From Klebsiella pneumoniae (lineage in GTDB: Bacteria; Pseudomonadota; Gammaproteobacteria; Ga0077536): a stretch of DNA of 64,000 nt. The translations under genes were made by a program, and so were the position numbers. The notes below the pieces were generated by a model, which saw nothing but the letters and a program-made list of their open reading frames with translations, did not search any database and was not told where the DNA came from. Each line of letters starts with the position of its first letter. The first letter of the stretch is position 1. Where the stretch lies: contig CAMAXW010000001.1 in the NCBI GenBank assembly GCA_945862315.1, positions 62,001-126,000 of the forward strand. Direction: 5' to 3'. Of this stretch, positions 25,321-35,700 are shown one piece after another.

Positions 25321-25883
25321 ATTTGCGCGCGCGCCTGATCCTCTTCAGCCTCAGTATTGGGTGCTGCGTTGGGCTTACTGGCTGCACCACTCGCGACATC
25401 GACGACCTGCAACGCTACGTCGCAGAAGTGCTGGCCCGCCCGCCCAAGCGCATCGAAGACCTGCCAGCACTGAAACCCTATGAACGCTATGTCTATCAGT
25501 CGGCGGAGAAACACTTACGTGATCCTTTCGCGCCGTTAATGGATCAGGCAACAAAAGCCGCCACCATAGTCGCCACCATCGACGAACGCCAACAAAAATT
25601 TAACGATGAAGTCACCGCCCACAATCAGGAAGAGCTGGAAGCCTTTGAGCTCGACAGTCTGCGCATGGTGGGGACGTTACAAAATACCAACGAACTCTGG
25701 GGCATTATCAAAGACAGCGCCGGCACGGTGCATCGGGTGCAGGTCGGTAATTATATCGGTCGCAATTTCGGCAAGGTGCTCGATATAAAAGAAGACCGGC
25801 TGGACCTGCGAGAAATCACCAAAGACTCGGAAGGACGCTGGGAGGAACGCAACGCGTCCCTCGCGCTGGCGGAAGAACCATAG
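25317..25883 (+). CDS. pilP: Type IV pilus assembly lipoprotein PilP
   Basis: 188-residue lipoprotein. The lipobox LTGC ends a short hydrophobic signal, so Cys at about residue 22 should be acylated and the protein kept at the inner membrane. The C-terminal homology region (about 110-185, LDSLRMVGTLQNTNELWGII then HRVQVGNYIGRNFGKV) is the beta-sandwich that contacts PilQ. Overlaps pilO by four bases; 25 bases to pilQ. Confidence 0.96.
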   Translation: MNLRARLILFSLSIGCCVGLTGCTTRDIDDLQRYVAEVLARPPKRIEDLPALKPYERYVYQSAEKHLRDPFAPLMDQATKAATIVATIDERQQKFNDEVTAHNQEELEAFELDSLRMVGTLQNTNELWGIIKDSAGTVHRVQVGNYIGRNFGKVLDIKEDRLDLREITKDSEGRWEERNASLALAEEP

Positions 25884-25908
25884 AACAGCCCACTAAGGGG
25901 TATCAAGA

Positions 25909-28080
25909 ATGACTGCTGTAACAGACAAGCTCGCAACCCGCCGGACAGGGTCTTTGCATGCCCATCCGGTGCGAGTGCTACGGGGCGTTCCGCTCGCGTT
26001 ACTGCTGTGCCTCCAGACTCTGGGCGCACTTGCCGCAAGCCTCGACGACATTAAATACAGCACTCTGCCGGGTGATCGCGTGCAAGTTGAACTCACGCTA
26101 TCCGCCCCCCCAGCCGGGGACCCGCTGAGCTTCACCATCGACAACCCCGCACGGGTGGCTCTGGATTTTCTAGACACGACTCTCAAAACAAAATCCCGCT
26201 CCCTCGCGATCGGCGTGGGCAAAGTAGAGAGCGTGACCGCAGTTGAGGCGGGAGGTCGCACCCGGGTGGTGATTAACCTAGCCCAAGTAGTGCCCTATAG
26301 CATCAAAACCCAAGGCAACGTCGTTAAGCTGATACTCGCCGGTATGCCGGCGGATATTTCGGCGCCGGCGCCCGAAAACCGTCTCTCGCAAGCGCCCGCG
26401 AAAGCCCCGGCGAGCGAGCCCACTGCCGCCATCACAATGCCCGGATCGGCCACTGGGGCGCGGCTCAAAGCGGTGGATTTTCGGCGCGGTGAAAACGGTG
26501 AGGCGCAAATCCAAGTTAACCTGTCCGACCCTAAAGTGGGCATCAACATCCAAGAGCAGGGCGGCAAGCTGGTGGTCGATTTTATTGACACGGCACTGCC
26601 GGAAGCCCTCGATCGCAAACTCGACGTCAGCGATTTTGCGACGCCCGCCAAGCAGGTGGATACCTTCCGACACGGTAACGGCACCCGCATGGTGGTGACG
26701 CCGAGCGGCTTGTTCGAACATTTGGCCTATCAGTCGGACAACCTCTTTACATTGGAACTTAAGGCCCTGACCAAAGAGCAGGAAGACACCGCCAAGAAGG
26801 CCAAATTCGGCTATACCGGCGAACGCTTGTCGCTGAACTTCCAAGACATCGAAGTGCGGGCGGTGTTGCAATTAATCGCCGACTTCACCGGCTTCAACCT
26901 CATCGCCAGCGATACCGTGAGCGGCAACGTGACCTTACGCCTCAAAAATACGCCCTGGGATCAGGCGATGGATTTAATTCTGAAGACCAAGGGTCTGGCT
27001 AAACGCCAAACAGGCAACGTGATCATGGTGGCGCCGCAAGAGGAAATTGCCGCCCGCGAAAAGCTGGAGCTGGAATCGCAGAAACAACTGCAGGAACTGG
27101 CGCCGTTGCGCACCGAGTTTATTCAGGTGAACTACGCCAAAGCGGCGGACATCGCGGCCATGATGAAGGCCAAGGAAAACAATCTGCTCTCCGAGCGTGG
27201 CAACGTGACGGTGGACCAACGCACCAACACTTTGCTGGTGCAAGACACCGCCGAGAATCTCTCGGAGATTCGTAAAATCCTGACGGCACTCGACATCCCG
27301 GTCCGTCAGGTGCTGATCGAATCCCGCATCGTGGTCGCCAACGAGGACTTCAGCCGGAGTTTGGGCGTGCGTTTTGGCTACAGCAAAAAACTGAACCAAG
27401 ACAACGTCAACGACATCGGTGGTGGCCAAGCTGGCGATATCAGGTATCCGGGCGGCGTCACCACTTTTGGTACGGCGGCCGGCGCAGAAAACTACATCGT
27501 CAACCTACCGGTCGCCGGTCCCGCGGCAGCTTTTCGGTATTCAATCGGTAAAGTCGGCAGCTATTTGCTGCAACTCGAACTCTCGGCGCTACAAACCGAA
27601 GGGCGTGGCGAAATTATCTCGAGTCCCCAGGTGATTACCGCCAACCAGAAAGAAGCGGTCATCGAGTCTGGAACCGAGATTCCCTACCAGGAAGCCAGCT
27701 CAAGTGGCGCGACCACGGTGTCTTTCAAAAAGGCTGTACTCAGCCTCACGGTAACGCCGCAAATCACGCCCGATGATCGGGTTATTCTAGACCTCAGAGT
27801 CAATAACGATTCCGTGGGCAAGGTCGTCGCCAACGTACCCAGCATCAATACCCAGCAAGTGGAGACCCAAGTGCTGGTAGAAAACGGTGAAACCGTGGTC
27901 TTAGGCGGCATTTTTATCTCCAACAAAAATTCTGGCAGCACACGGGTGCCGTTCTTCGGCGACATTCCCTACCTCGGTCACTTGTTCAGGAGCAGCACGA
28001 CATCAGACAACAAACAGGAGTTGCTGATTTTCGTGACGCCCAAAATTCTCAAAGACAACCTGTCTGTTTCGCAAAAATAA
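25909..28080 (+). CDS. pilQ: Type IV pilus secretin PilQ
   Basis: 723-residue outer-membrane secretin. Order: signal peptide with a long N-region (hydrophobic part about 27-43, cut near LAAS), two AMIN peptidoglycan-binding domains (about 50-125 and 165-260), secretin N0 domain (LSLNFQDIEVRAVLQLIADFTG), N1 domain (FIQVNYAKAADIAAMM; TNTLLVQDTAENL), and the secretin barrel (SPQVITANQKEAVIESGTEI; VLVENGETVVLGGIF; VPFFGDIPYLGHLF). Normal length. Last gene of pilMNOPQ, followed by a strong terminator. Confidence 0.97.
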   Translation: MTAVTDKLATRRTGSLHAHPVRVLRGVPLALLLCLQTLGALAASLDDIKYSTLPGDRVQVELTLSAPPAGDPLSFTIDNPARVALDFLDTTLKTKSRSLAIGVGKVESVTAVEAGGRTRVVINLAQVVPYSIKTQGNVVKLILAGMPADISAPAPENRLSQAPAKAPASEPTAAITMPGSATGARLKAVDFRRGENGEAQIQVNLSDPKVGINIQEQGGKLVVDFIDTALPEALDRKLDVSDFATPAKQVDTFRHGNGTRMVVTPSGLFEHLAYQSDNLFTLELKALTKEQEDTAKKAKFGYTGERLSLNFQDIEVRAVLQLIADFTGFNLIASDTVSGNVTLRLKNTPWDQAMDLILKTKGLAKRQTGNVIMVAPQEEIAAREKLELESQKQLQELAPLRTEFIQVNYAKAADIAAMMKAKENNLLSERGNVTVDQRTNTLLVQDTAENLSEIRKILTALDIPVRQVLIESRIVVANEDFSRSLGVRFGYSKKLNQDNVNDIGGGQAGDIRYPGGVTTFGTAAGAENYIVNLPVAGPAAAFRYSIGKVGSYLLQLELSALQTEGRGEIISSPQVITANQKEAVIESGTEIPYQEASSSGATTVSFKKAVLSLTVTPQITPDDRVILDLRVNNDSVGKVVANVPSINTQQVETQVLVENGETVVLGGIFISNKNSGSTRVPFFGDIPYLGHLFRSSTTSDNKQELLIFVTPKILKDNLSVSQK

Positions 28081-28102
28081 CGACCCCCAGCTCAGGGAAG
28101 TC

Positions 28103-28136
28103 AAAAAAAGGGAGGCCCTGAGGGGCCTTCTTTTTT
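28103..28136 (+). terminator. Intrinsic terminator after pilQ
   Basis: AGGCCC (28113-28118), 4-base loop, GGGCCT (28123-28128), flanked by an A-run on the left and six T on the right (28131-28136). The matching A and T runs could let it work in both directions. It starts 22 bases past the pilQ stop. Confidence 0.85.
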
Positions 28137-28170
28137 GCGCCGCTCGGGCCGAACTGCAACAATCAGCCCC

Positions 28171-28686
28171 GTGATATCCAGTACCGATCGAATTTTCCTA
28201 GTCGGCCCAATGGGGGCCGGCAAGACCACCGTGGGTAAGCGGCTGGCACGCGCGCTCCGGCGACCCTTCTTAGACTGCGATGTGGAGCTCGTACGCCGAA
28301 CAGGGGCGTCTATTCCGCTGATTTTTGAACTGGAAAGCGAGAGCGGCTTCCGCGCTCGCGAGAAGCGGCTCGTCGCTGAACTCACGCTTGAGCCAGACGT
28401 TGTGTTGGCCACGGGTGGGGGTGCGGTGATCGATCCCGACAACCGCCGGGTGCTGGCCGAGCGCGGGCTGGTGGTCTATTTGCACGCGCCCATTCCACTG
28501 CTGGTGGCGCGGACTCGTCATGATCACACCCGACCATTGCTGCAGACCGAAGACCGCGCCGCCCGCTTGAGCGAACTCATGGAGCAGCGTGAAGGCTTTT
28601 ATCGAGAAATTGCTGATGTAATCATCGACACTAGTACTAAAACGTTGGGCGATGTCGTGCAAACCATTCGGAGACAGGTTAGATGA
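28171..28686 (+). CDS. aroK: Shikimate kinase
   Basis: Phosphorylates shikimate with ATP (aromatic amino-acid pathway). From the GTG at 28171 it has 171 residues, normal for AroK: Walker A FLVGPMGAGKTTVGKRLA, substrate-binding region FLDCDVELVRRTGASI, GFRAREKRL, and the Walker B-like ATGGGAV, plus the lid RTRHDHTRPLL. An earlier in-frame TTG at 28135 lies inside the pilQ terminator and is rejected. It overlaps aroB by four bases (ATGA). Confidence 0.95.
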   Translation: MISSTDRIFLVGPMGAGKTTVGKRLARALRRPFLDCDVELVRRTGASIPLIFELESESGFRAREKRLVAELTLEPDVVLATGGGAVIDPDNRRVLAERGLVVYLHAPIPLLVARTRHDHTRPLLQTEDRAARLSELMEQREGFYREIADVIIDTSTKTLGDVVQTIRRQVR

Positions 28687-29801
28687 TCAGGGTAGAAGTT
28701 GAGCTGGGCGTGCGTAGCTACCCCATTTTTATCGGTCAGGGCCTGTTGGGCGATCACGGCTTGTTAGGACGCGCGATCAAAACCCGACAGGTCATGCTGG
28801 TGACCAACGAACGCGTCGGCCCGCTCTATGCGGCGCCGGTCGAAACTGCCTTGGGCGATCGCCATCTGTGCAAGGTCATATTGCCCGACGGAGAAGCCTA
28901 TAAAACGCTAGAAAGCTTGTCGCTCATTACGACCGCGCTGCTGGAAAACCGCTTTGAACGAGGCTGCACGGTGGTGGCCCTTGGCGGCGGCGTGGTGGGC
29001 GATGTGGCCGGGTTCGCTGCCGCTTGCTATCAACGCGGGGTCAGCTTCGTGCAAATACCGACGACCTTGCTGGCACAGGTCGATTCGGCCGTCGGCGGCA
29101 AAACGGCGGTCAATCATCCCTTGGGCAAAAACATGCTAGGGGCGTTCCACCAACCGGTTGCGGTAGTGGCCGATCTGGCGACGCTAGCGACGCTCGAGGA
29201 ACGAGAGTTTCGGGCCGGCGTGGCGGAAGTCATCAAGTATGGCCTGATGCGCGATCGCGAATTTTTCGATTGGCTCGAAACCAACCTCGACAGCCTGTTG
29301 GCCCGCGAGGTCGGGGCGCTGACCCACGCGGTGCGCCGATCCTGCGAAAACAAGGCCTCGGTGGTGGGTGCCGACGAACAAGAAAGCGGGGAGCGCGCCC
29401 TGCTGAACCTTGGCCATACCTTCGGACACGCTATCGAGAATGTCTTGGGTTACGGCGAATGGCTGCATGGTGAGGCAGTGGCTGCGGGCCTGTGCATGGC
29501 CGCCGAGCTCTCGACGATGATGGGCCATATTGCGCCCACGAGTCGCGATCGCATTGTGCGGCTGGTCGCGCGTGCCGGGCTACCCACGGCGGCGCCCGAG
29601 GCCGCTAGTCCTAACGCGCTACTCGACGCCATGAGTGTAGACAAGAAAAATCGCGGTGGCCGAATTCGCTTAGTGCTGTTAGACGCCATTGGGCATGCGT
29701 CCCTGCGCGAAGATTACCCAGTAGCCGCCCTGCACAAAGTTTTGCAGCCGGGCGTCACGCCGCCGGGGATCGCTAACGTCCCCGCACCGCCGCTCGTCTA
29801 G
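28683..29801 (+). CDS. aroB: 3-dehydroquinate synthase
   Basis: NAD- and metal-dependent enzyme turning DAHP into 3-dehydroquinate, 372 residues. Visible: VVALGGGVVGDVAGFAAACY (NAD binding), IPTTLLAQVDSAVGGKTAVN, AEVIKYGLM, the metal site HTFGHAIE and EWLHGEAVAAG, and DKKNRGGRIRLVLL. The C-terminal 15 or so residues (Pro-rich) extend past the usual end. Coupled to aroK. Confidence 0.97.
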   Translation: MIRVEVELGVRSYPIFIGQGLLGDHGLLGRAIKTRQVMLVTNERVGPLYAAPVETALGDRHLCKVILPDGEAYKTLESLSLITTALLENRFERGCTVVALGGGVVGDVAGFAAACYQRGVSFVQIPTTLLAQVDSAVGGKTAVNHPLGKNMLGAFHQPVAVVADLATLATLEEREFRAGVAEVIKYGLMRDREFFDWLETNLDSLLAREVGALTHAVRRSCENKASVVGADEQESGERALLNLGHTFGHAIENVLGYGEWLHGEAVAAGLCMAAELSTMMGHIAPTSRDRIVRLVARAGLPTAAPEAASPNALLDAMSVDKKNRGGRIRLVLLDAIGHASLREDYPVAALHKVLQPGVTPPGIANVPAPPLV

Positions 29802-29816
29802 GCCCAGCCACCCGCC

Positions 29817-30950
29817 GTGGAAATGCTAGCTCCCTATGCGGTCTGTGAGGCCAACAGCCGCGGCCGGCAACACGCAGAACCGGCGCCAGGCTGGCGCAAT
29901 CAATTTCAACGCGACCGCGATCGCATCATTCATTCATCCGCTTTTCGACGGCTAGAATACAAAACGCAGGTCTTCGTGAATCACGAAGGCGACATGTTTC
30001 GCACCCGCCTCACGCACTCTCTGGAAGTGGCGCAGATTGCCCGCAGCGTGGCGCGCGCGCTAGACCTTAACGAGGATCTCACCGAGGCTATTTCGCTGGC
30101 CCATGATTTGGGCCATACCCCCTTTGGGCATGCGGGACAGCATGCGCTGAATGACTGCCTGCGGGAGTTTGGTGGGTTCGAACACAATCTTCATTCGCTG
30201 CGAGTGGTCGAATTGTTGGAACAGCGCTACCCGGCATTTTCGGGACTCAATCTGCTGTTTGAGACCCGTGAAGGCATCCTTAAGCACTGTAGTCATCACA
30301 ATGCCCAGCAGCTGGGCGAGCTAGGCCGCCGATTTCTAGCCTCGCGGCAGCCGTCATTAGAAGCGCAACTAGCGAATGTGGCAGACGAAATTGCCTACAA
30401 TCATCACGACATTGACGATGGCGTGCGGGCGGGCTTGCTGCAGGTGGAACAGTTGCGCGAGTTGGTCTTATTTCGGGAAATCGAAGACCAAGTCCGCGCA
30501 CGCTGGCCTCAGATCGACGCCAAACGGTTACGCCACACCGTGCTGCGGGAAATGCTCAACCACTTTGTGACCGATCTAATCGAAAACACGCGAGCGCAGA
30601 TCACGCAAAACGCGCCCGCCGATCTGGAAGCCATTCGCGCAGCACCCGCACCGCTAGTCGATTTAAGCCCAGCGCTGCGGCTGCAACACCTCGCCTTGAA
30701 GCGGCTCTTGCGGATAGAACTCTACGAACATCCACAGGTTCAACGGATGGCCCAGCGTTCACAAAAAATAGTCTGCGCGTTGTTCCAGCGCCTGATGGAA
30801 GACTCAAGCTGCTGGCCGAGCGCTCTGGGCGAGTGTCCCAGCGGACAGCCAGAACGGGCGCGCACGGTCGCTGATCACGTGGCCGGCATGACTGATCGCT
30901 ACGCGATCAGCGAATACCACAGACTGCACCCAGACGGCGCGGTCAGTTGA
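29817..30950 (+). CDS. dGTP triphosphohydrolase-like protein (HD domain)
   Basis: 377 residues of the short dGTPase-like group, expected to release triphosphate from dNTPs. HD metal motifs: RLTHSLEVAQIARSVA (His), SLAHDLGHTPFGHAGQ (His-Asp), and the later DEIAYNHHDIDDG. The order after aroB is common in gammaproteobacteria. GTG at 29817 and ATG at 29823 are both possible starts. Activity on particular dNTPs is inferred from family. Confidence 0.92.
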   Translation: MEMLAPYAVCEANSRGRQHAEPAPGWRNQFQRDRDRIIHSSAFRRLEYKTQVFVNHEGDMFRTRLTHSLEVAQIARSVARALDLNEDLTEAISLAHDLGHTPFGHAGQHALNDCLREFGGFEHNLHSLRVVELLEQRYPAFSGLNLLFETREGILKHCSHHNAQQLGELGRRFLASRQPSLEAQLANVADEIAYNHHDIDDGVRAGLLQVEQLRELVLFREIEDQVRARWPQIDAKRLRHTVLREMLNHFVTDLIENTRAQITQNAPADLEAIRAAPAPLVDLSPALRLQHLALKRLLRIELYEHPQVQRMAQRSQKIVCALFQRLMEDSSCWPSALGECPSGQPERARTVADHVAGMTDRYAISEYHRLHPDGAVS

Positions 30951-30966
30951 GAGACAAGGCTTTCGC

Positions 30967-32607
30967 ATGAATACCATCGTCAACGCAGCGCAAGAGGCGT
31001 TTAGCGAAGAACTCCTCCCCGGCGCCCTGCATGTCGGCCCCATGCTGCAACAGCGTATCGACCTTATCGAACACCTGTTGGAATTTGGACGCCAGCTGAT
31101 CGCCCTGACCGGCCCGGATGGCAGCGGCAAGAGCACCCTATTGCGCGCCATTGCGCAGGCAGCAGCGGCCCGCTGGCACTGTGTTGCGCTCCAGGGCGGC
31201 CCCACCCTGAGCGCACACGCCATGCTCAGCCAAGTGGCCATCGAACTGGACACCCCCCAGACCCTCGTCACGAGCCAAGACGATGAGGCCTTGCTCGCGG
31301 GATTGCGTCAGCGCATGGGTGTCATCGAACACGGCGGCCGTTTGGTGGTGCTCGTGGTCGACGATGCCGACAAGCTACCGGCCGAGACGCTGGCGATGCT
31401 GGTGGCGATGGCCCGCACCGACAACGCCTTGGCCGAGGCGCGTGTATTGATGACGGCCGATAGTCGCCATGACGGACTGATAGCAGCCCTACAAGGCGAG
31501 CATCCTCAACACGGCTTAGTGCATGTGGTCGAAATTCCGCCACTCAGCGAGGAACAAGTCGCGGCGTTTTTGGCGCAGCGCCTAAGCGCTGTCGGGGCTC
31601 AACTGGAAACTTGGTTCCAAGCCGCAGACATTGCCGAAATGACGGAGGGTGCGGCGGGGATCCCCGGCCAAATCGTGGCCTTAGCGCGCCAAGCCCTCCA
31701 GGGACGCGCGCCCCAGACGAGCGTGGGCCGATCCTCGCCGGGTCTGCTGCGCGATTGGCGGTTGCCTGCGAAGTGGCCGGCCTTCAACGCCAGGCAACTG
31801 CTCCGTTGGAGCCCTGTGCTGGCGATCGCATTGATCATGGGCTTTTGGCTGACCCGCAGCGGCCCCGTGTCCGCGCCCCCGACAGTGGTAGTCAACGCAC
31901 CCGTTGGGTTGTCCACACCCGTCACACCCTCGGTGCCCGAGGTATCCGTCGCGCCGAGTGCCGCGCCGGTGGTAGCAGGGAGTCCGTCAGCGCCACCGGT
32001 CATACCCCTTACCCGGGATGCTCAGCAGCGTCTTGAAATTACGCTGCCACCGGCATCGAGCACGCCCACCGCTCTGGTGCCCAGCCTCGCGCCCACCGCG
32101 CCCGCCCCAGTACCGGACACCACCCCCGCCGCGACGCCAGCAGCTCCAGCGGCGACCGGGCTACCCATCGCAGAGGCAGCGCGGGCCGTCCAACCACCGG
32201 CGCAAAGCCCCTCAGTGCAACCCACGCCAGTCTTACCGCCGCCGGCGAAGAAAAAAACCCCGGCCCGGCCTGCCGTGGCCGCGAAACCTCCCGCGAAAGC
32301 CATCAAACCCACCGCCTCGAGCGCCAAACCGGCAGTCGCGCCGGCCGGCGCGGTCTACACATTGCAGCTATTTGGCGTCTCTGAGCGCGCGGCGGCAACC
32401 CGCTTCATCGCCAGCCAAAAGCTGACGGCACAAGCGCGTGTGATTAACACCCAACGCGAGGGTCAGGCTTGGTTTATTGTCGTGTACGGTGGCTATCCCA
32501 CACGGGCGGCCGCGCAGACTGCCGCCGCCAACCTGCCGGCGGCAGTCCGCCGCGCCTCCCAGCCCTGGATTCGCACGACTGCCAGCTTGAAAAGCCTGCC
32601 GCCCTGA
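30967..32607 (+). CDS. AAA-type ATPase with C-terminal SPOR domain (DamX-like)
   Basis: 546 residues. An N-terminal ExeA/GspA-like ATPase domain (about 15-250) has Walker A TGPDGSGKSTLLRAI and Walker B LVVLVVDDADKLP. A membrane helix follows (about 280-298, SPVLAIALIMGFWL), then a long Pro/Ala/Thr-rich periplasmic linker and a C-terminal SPOR domain (about 462-535, VYTLQLFGVSERAAA; AWFIVVYGGYPTRAAA). The position aroB-dGTPase-this-gltB equals that of damX-type genes, which act at the division septum. Second SPOR protein in the window. A terminator follows its stop. Confidence 0.87.
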   Translation: MNTIVNAAQEAFSEELLPGALHVGPMLQQRIDLIEHLLEFGRQLIALTGPDGSGKSTLLRAIAQAAAARWHCVALQGGPTLSAHAMLSQVAIELDTPQTLVTSQDDEALLAGLRQRMGVIEHGGRLVVLVVDDADKLPAETLAMLVAMARTDNALAEARVLMTADSRHDGLIAALQGEHPQHGLVHVVEIPPLSEEQVAAFLAQRLSAVGAQLETWFQAADIAEMTEGAAGIPGQIVALARQALQGRAPQTSVGRSSPGLLRDWRLPAKWPAFNARQLLRWSPVLAIALIMGFWLTRSGPVSAPPTVVVNAPVGLSTPVTPSVPEVSVAPSAAPVVAGSPSAPPVIPLTRDAQQRLEITLPPASSTPTALVPSLAPTAPAPVPDTTPAATPAAPAATGLPIAEAARAVQPPAQSPSVQPTPVLPPPAKKKTPARPAVAAKPPAKAIKPTASSAKPAVAPAGAVYTLQLFGVSERAAATRFIASQKLTAQARVINTQREGQAWFIVVYGGYPTRAAAQTAAANLPAAVRRASQPWIRTTASLKSLPP

Positions 32608-32618
32608 TCCCACCGGAC

Positions 32619-32637
32619 GCGCCAACGGCGCATTTTT
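32619..32637 (+). terminator. Intrinsic terminator after the DamX-like gene
   Basis: GCGCC (32619-32623), loop AAC, GGCGC (32627-32631), then ATTTTT (32632-32637). Twelve bases past the stop codon. Confidence 0.75.
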
Positions 32638-32697
32638 AGCGCGCCGGCCCCAGCGGGCGATCGTGCGGCAACAACGCCAAAAGATAGTCCTTCGCGA

Positions 32698-32727
32698 GTG
32701 ACACCCCCCGAAGCCGGGGGCTATACT
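32698..32727 (+). promoter_or_regulatory. Probable gltB promoter with a GC-rich dyad in the spacer
   Basis: GTGACA (32698-32703) and TATACT (32722-32727) with an 18-base spacer. Most of the spacer is the inverted repeat CCCCCG-AAGC-CGGGGG minus one flanking base, a possible operator site. It lies about 60 bases before the gltB ATG. Confidence 0.6.
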
Positions 32728-32788
32728 TGCCAGCCTTTTTGGGCGGCTCCTCCGTGCCCGAAGGGTTTTAACGACAGGTATCTTTTTG

Positions 32789-35700
32789 ATGTCGAACGAG
32801 CGCACCGAGTTTCCACACTTAGGCCGGCCCCAAGCCGGCTTGTATGACAGCACAACCGAACACGATGCCTGTGGCGTCGGTTTCGTCGTTGACATGAAGG
32901 GGCGCCAATCTCATTTAACCATCGAGCGGGCGCTGACCATCCTTGACCACCTCGAACACCGTGGCGCGAGTGGCTCAGAAATAAATACCGGCGATGGCGC
33001 GGGCATCCTCATTCAAATCCCCGACCGCTTCCTGCGGCGGGAGTGCGCCGCACTCGGGTTTGAGCTCCCAGCGGTCGGTCACTATGCCGCCGGACTGATC
33101 TTTCTGCCCCGCGACCCCGCGCAGCGCACCGAGTGTGAGCAGACGCTAGCCCGCATCGTGGCCGAAGAAAACCAAACCCTCCTCGGCTGGCGCGCGCTGC
33201 CCATCGAAGACGGCGCGATTGGCCCAACAGCCTTGGCCTGCCAACCCGCCTTCAAGCAAGTGTTCATTGGCCGGGCAGCGACGCTCGCCGACGAAGCGGC
33301 GTTCGCGCGCAAGCTTTATGTCATTCGCAAACGTCTAGAACACGCCATCTGGGGCTCTGCGCTGAGCGAAAAAACGCTCTTCTACGTGCCCAGTCTGTCG
33401 CCGCGCACCCTTATCTATAAAGGGATGCTGAACGCGGCACAGGTAAAAATGCATTTCCCTGACCTCAGCGACCCGCTGGTGGAGAGCGCCTTGGCGCTGG
33501 TTCATCAACGCTTCTCAACCAACACCTTCCCGTCTTGGCCGCTGGCACATCCGTTTCGCTATATCGCGCACAACGGTGAGATCAACACCCTGCGTGGCAA
33601 CATCAACTGGATGCGCGCCCGCGAAGCACTGTGCGAGTCCGAGCTGTTTGGTGCGGATCTCAAAAAGCTATTCCCCATCGTTATCGAAGGTAGCTCCGAT
33701 TCCGCCAGCTTCGATCAGGTGCTCGAATTCCTCCACATGGCCGGTCGGCCGCTCCCGCTGGCGGTCCTGATGATGATTCCCGAGGCGTGGAGTGGACACG
33801 CGGAAATGGATCCGGCCCGCAAGGCGTTTTACGAATACCACGGTTGCCTGATGGAACCTTGGGATGGCCCGGCCTGCATCGCTTTTACCGACGGGCGCAT
33901 CATCGGCGCGGTGCTGGACCGTAACGGTCTGCGTCCTTCGCGCTATTACGTCACCAAAGACGACATGGTCGTGATGGCGTCCGAAGTCGGTGTGCTGGAT
34001 TTCCCGCCAGAAAACATCGCCATCAAGGAACGGCTGCACCCCGGGCAGATCTTCTTGGTAGATACCGAAGCGGGCCGCATCATCGATGATGCAGAGCTCA
34101 AACAGCGCTATATCACCGAGCACCCCTATGCCGATTGGCTGAGCACCCACTATCTGCCGCTGAGCTCGCTGCCGAGCGCCGCGCACGTGCATGCCATCGA
34201 TCACGAAACCGTGCTGCAAAGGCAACAGGCCTACGGCTACACGCAGGAAGATGTGCGCATCATCCTGCAGCCCATGGCAGAAAAAGGCGAAGAATCGCTG
34301 GGCTCGATGGGCACCGATGCCGCGCTCGCGGTGTTGTCTAACAAGCCCCGGTTGCTCTACGACTACTTCAAGCAACTCTTTGCTCAGGTGACCAACCCAC
34401 CCTTGGATGGTATCCGTGAGGAGCTCGTCACACAGGTATCCACCCCGATTGGCCCTGAAAACAATCTCTTGGCGCCCACAGCGCTGAGTTGTCGGCGCAT
34501 CAAGCTCGAGTCCCCCGTACTCAATAACGCCGATTTGGCCAAACTACGACATCTCGACCAGCAGGGCTTTCGTACTCAGACCGTGACCGCGCTCTACCCG
34601 ATTGCCGAGGGTCTTTCGGGTTTGGAAGCCGCGCTCGCACGCGTATTTGAAGAAACCGATGCCGCCATCGACGCGGGCCATTCTTTTGTCATCCTCTCTG
34701 ACCGGGGCATGGACGAGACCTACGCGCCCATTCCGGCGCTGTTGGTCACGGCTGGCACGCATCACCATTTGGTGCGCAATGGCCGGCGCATGCGGGTGGG
34801 GCTGGTGGTTGAATCCGGCGAACCGCGGGAAGTGCACCACTTCGCGACCCTGCTGGGCTATGGCGCGGATGCGGTGAACCCCTACTTGGCGTTCGAGACC
34901 CTCAACGACCTCTTGCAGCAGGGCGTTCTAAAAGAAGCCGCGCTCAAAGGCCGCAAGCCCGCAGAAACCCTGCGCGACACCGCCGTGCGTAATTACCTCA
35001 AGGCGATCAACAAGGGGCTGGTAAAAGTGATGTCCAAAATGGGCATTTCTACCGTGCAGTCCTATCGTGGTGCGCAAATTTTTGAGGCCATCGGCTTAGA
35101 CCAAGCGGTCGTGGATCGCTACTTCACGTGGACGGCAACCCGCATCGGTGGCATTGGTCTGGAAATGATCGAGCGCGAAATCAACCTCCGCCACCATCAC
35201 GCGTTTCAGAGCCGCCGAGCGACCCAACCGGAGCTAGCTTCGGGTGGCGAATACCAGTGGCGGCGCGACGGCGAATATCACTTATTCAACCCCGAGACGG
35301 TCTACAAACTCCAGCACGCCACGCGCGACGGCCGCGAGGACATCTTTCGCGAATACACCTCGTTGGTCGATAAGCAAAGCGCGGACATGGCAACCCTGCG
35401 CGGGTTGTTCCAGCTAAAAGTCGCCCCGACCCCCGTGCCGTTGGCGGAAGTAGAGTCTGTCGCAAGCCTCATGAAGCGCTTTCATACTGGCGCCATGTCC
35501 TACGGATCCATCAGCACCGAGGCCCACGAAACCCTCGCCGTGGCGCTCAACCGCATCGGCGGGCGCTCGAATACGGGCGAAGGTGGCGAAGACCCGGCGC
35601 GCTTCACGCCGGACGCAAACGGCGATTCACGGCGCAGCGCGGTCAAGCAGGTAGCCTCTGGCCGCTTCGGTGTCACCAGCGAATACCTCGTCAATGCTGA

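Noticed and set aside
28135-28170. aroK starting at TTG 28135
   Set aside because: That codon lies in the T-run of the pilQ terminator; GTG at 28171 gives the normal AroK N terminus.
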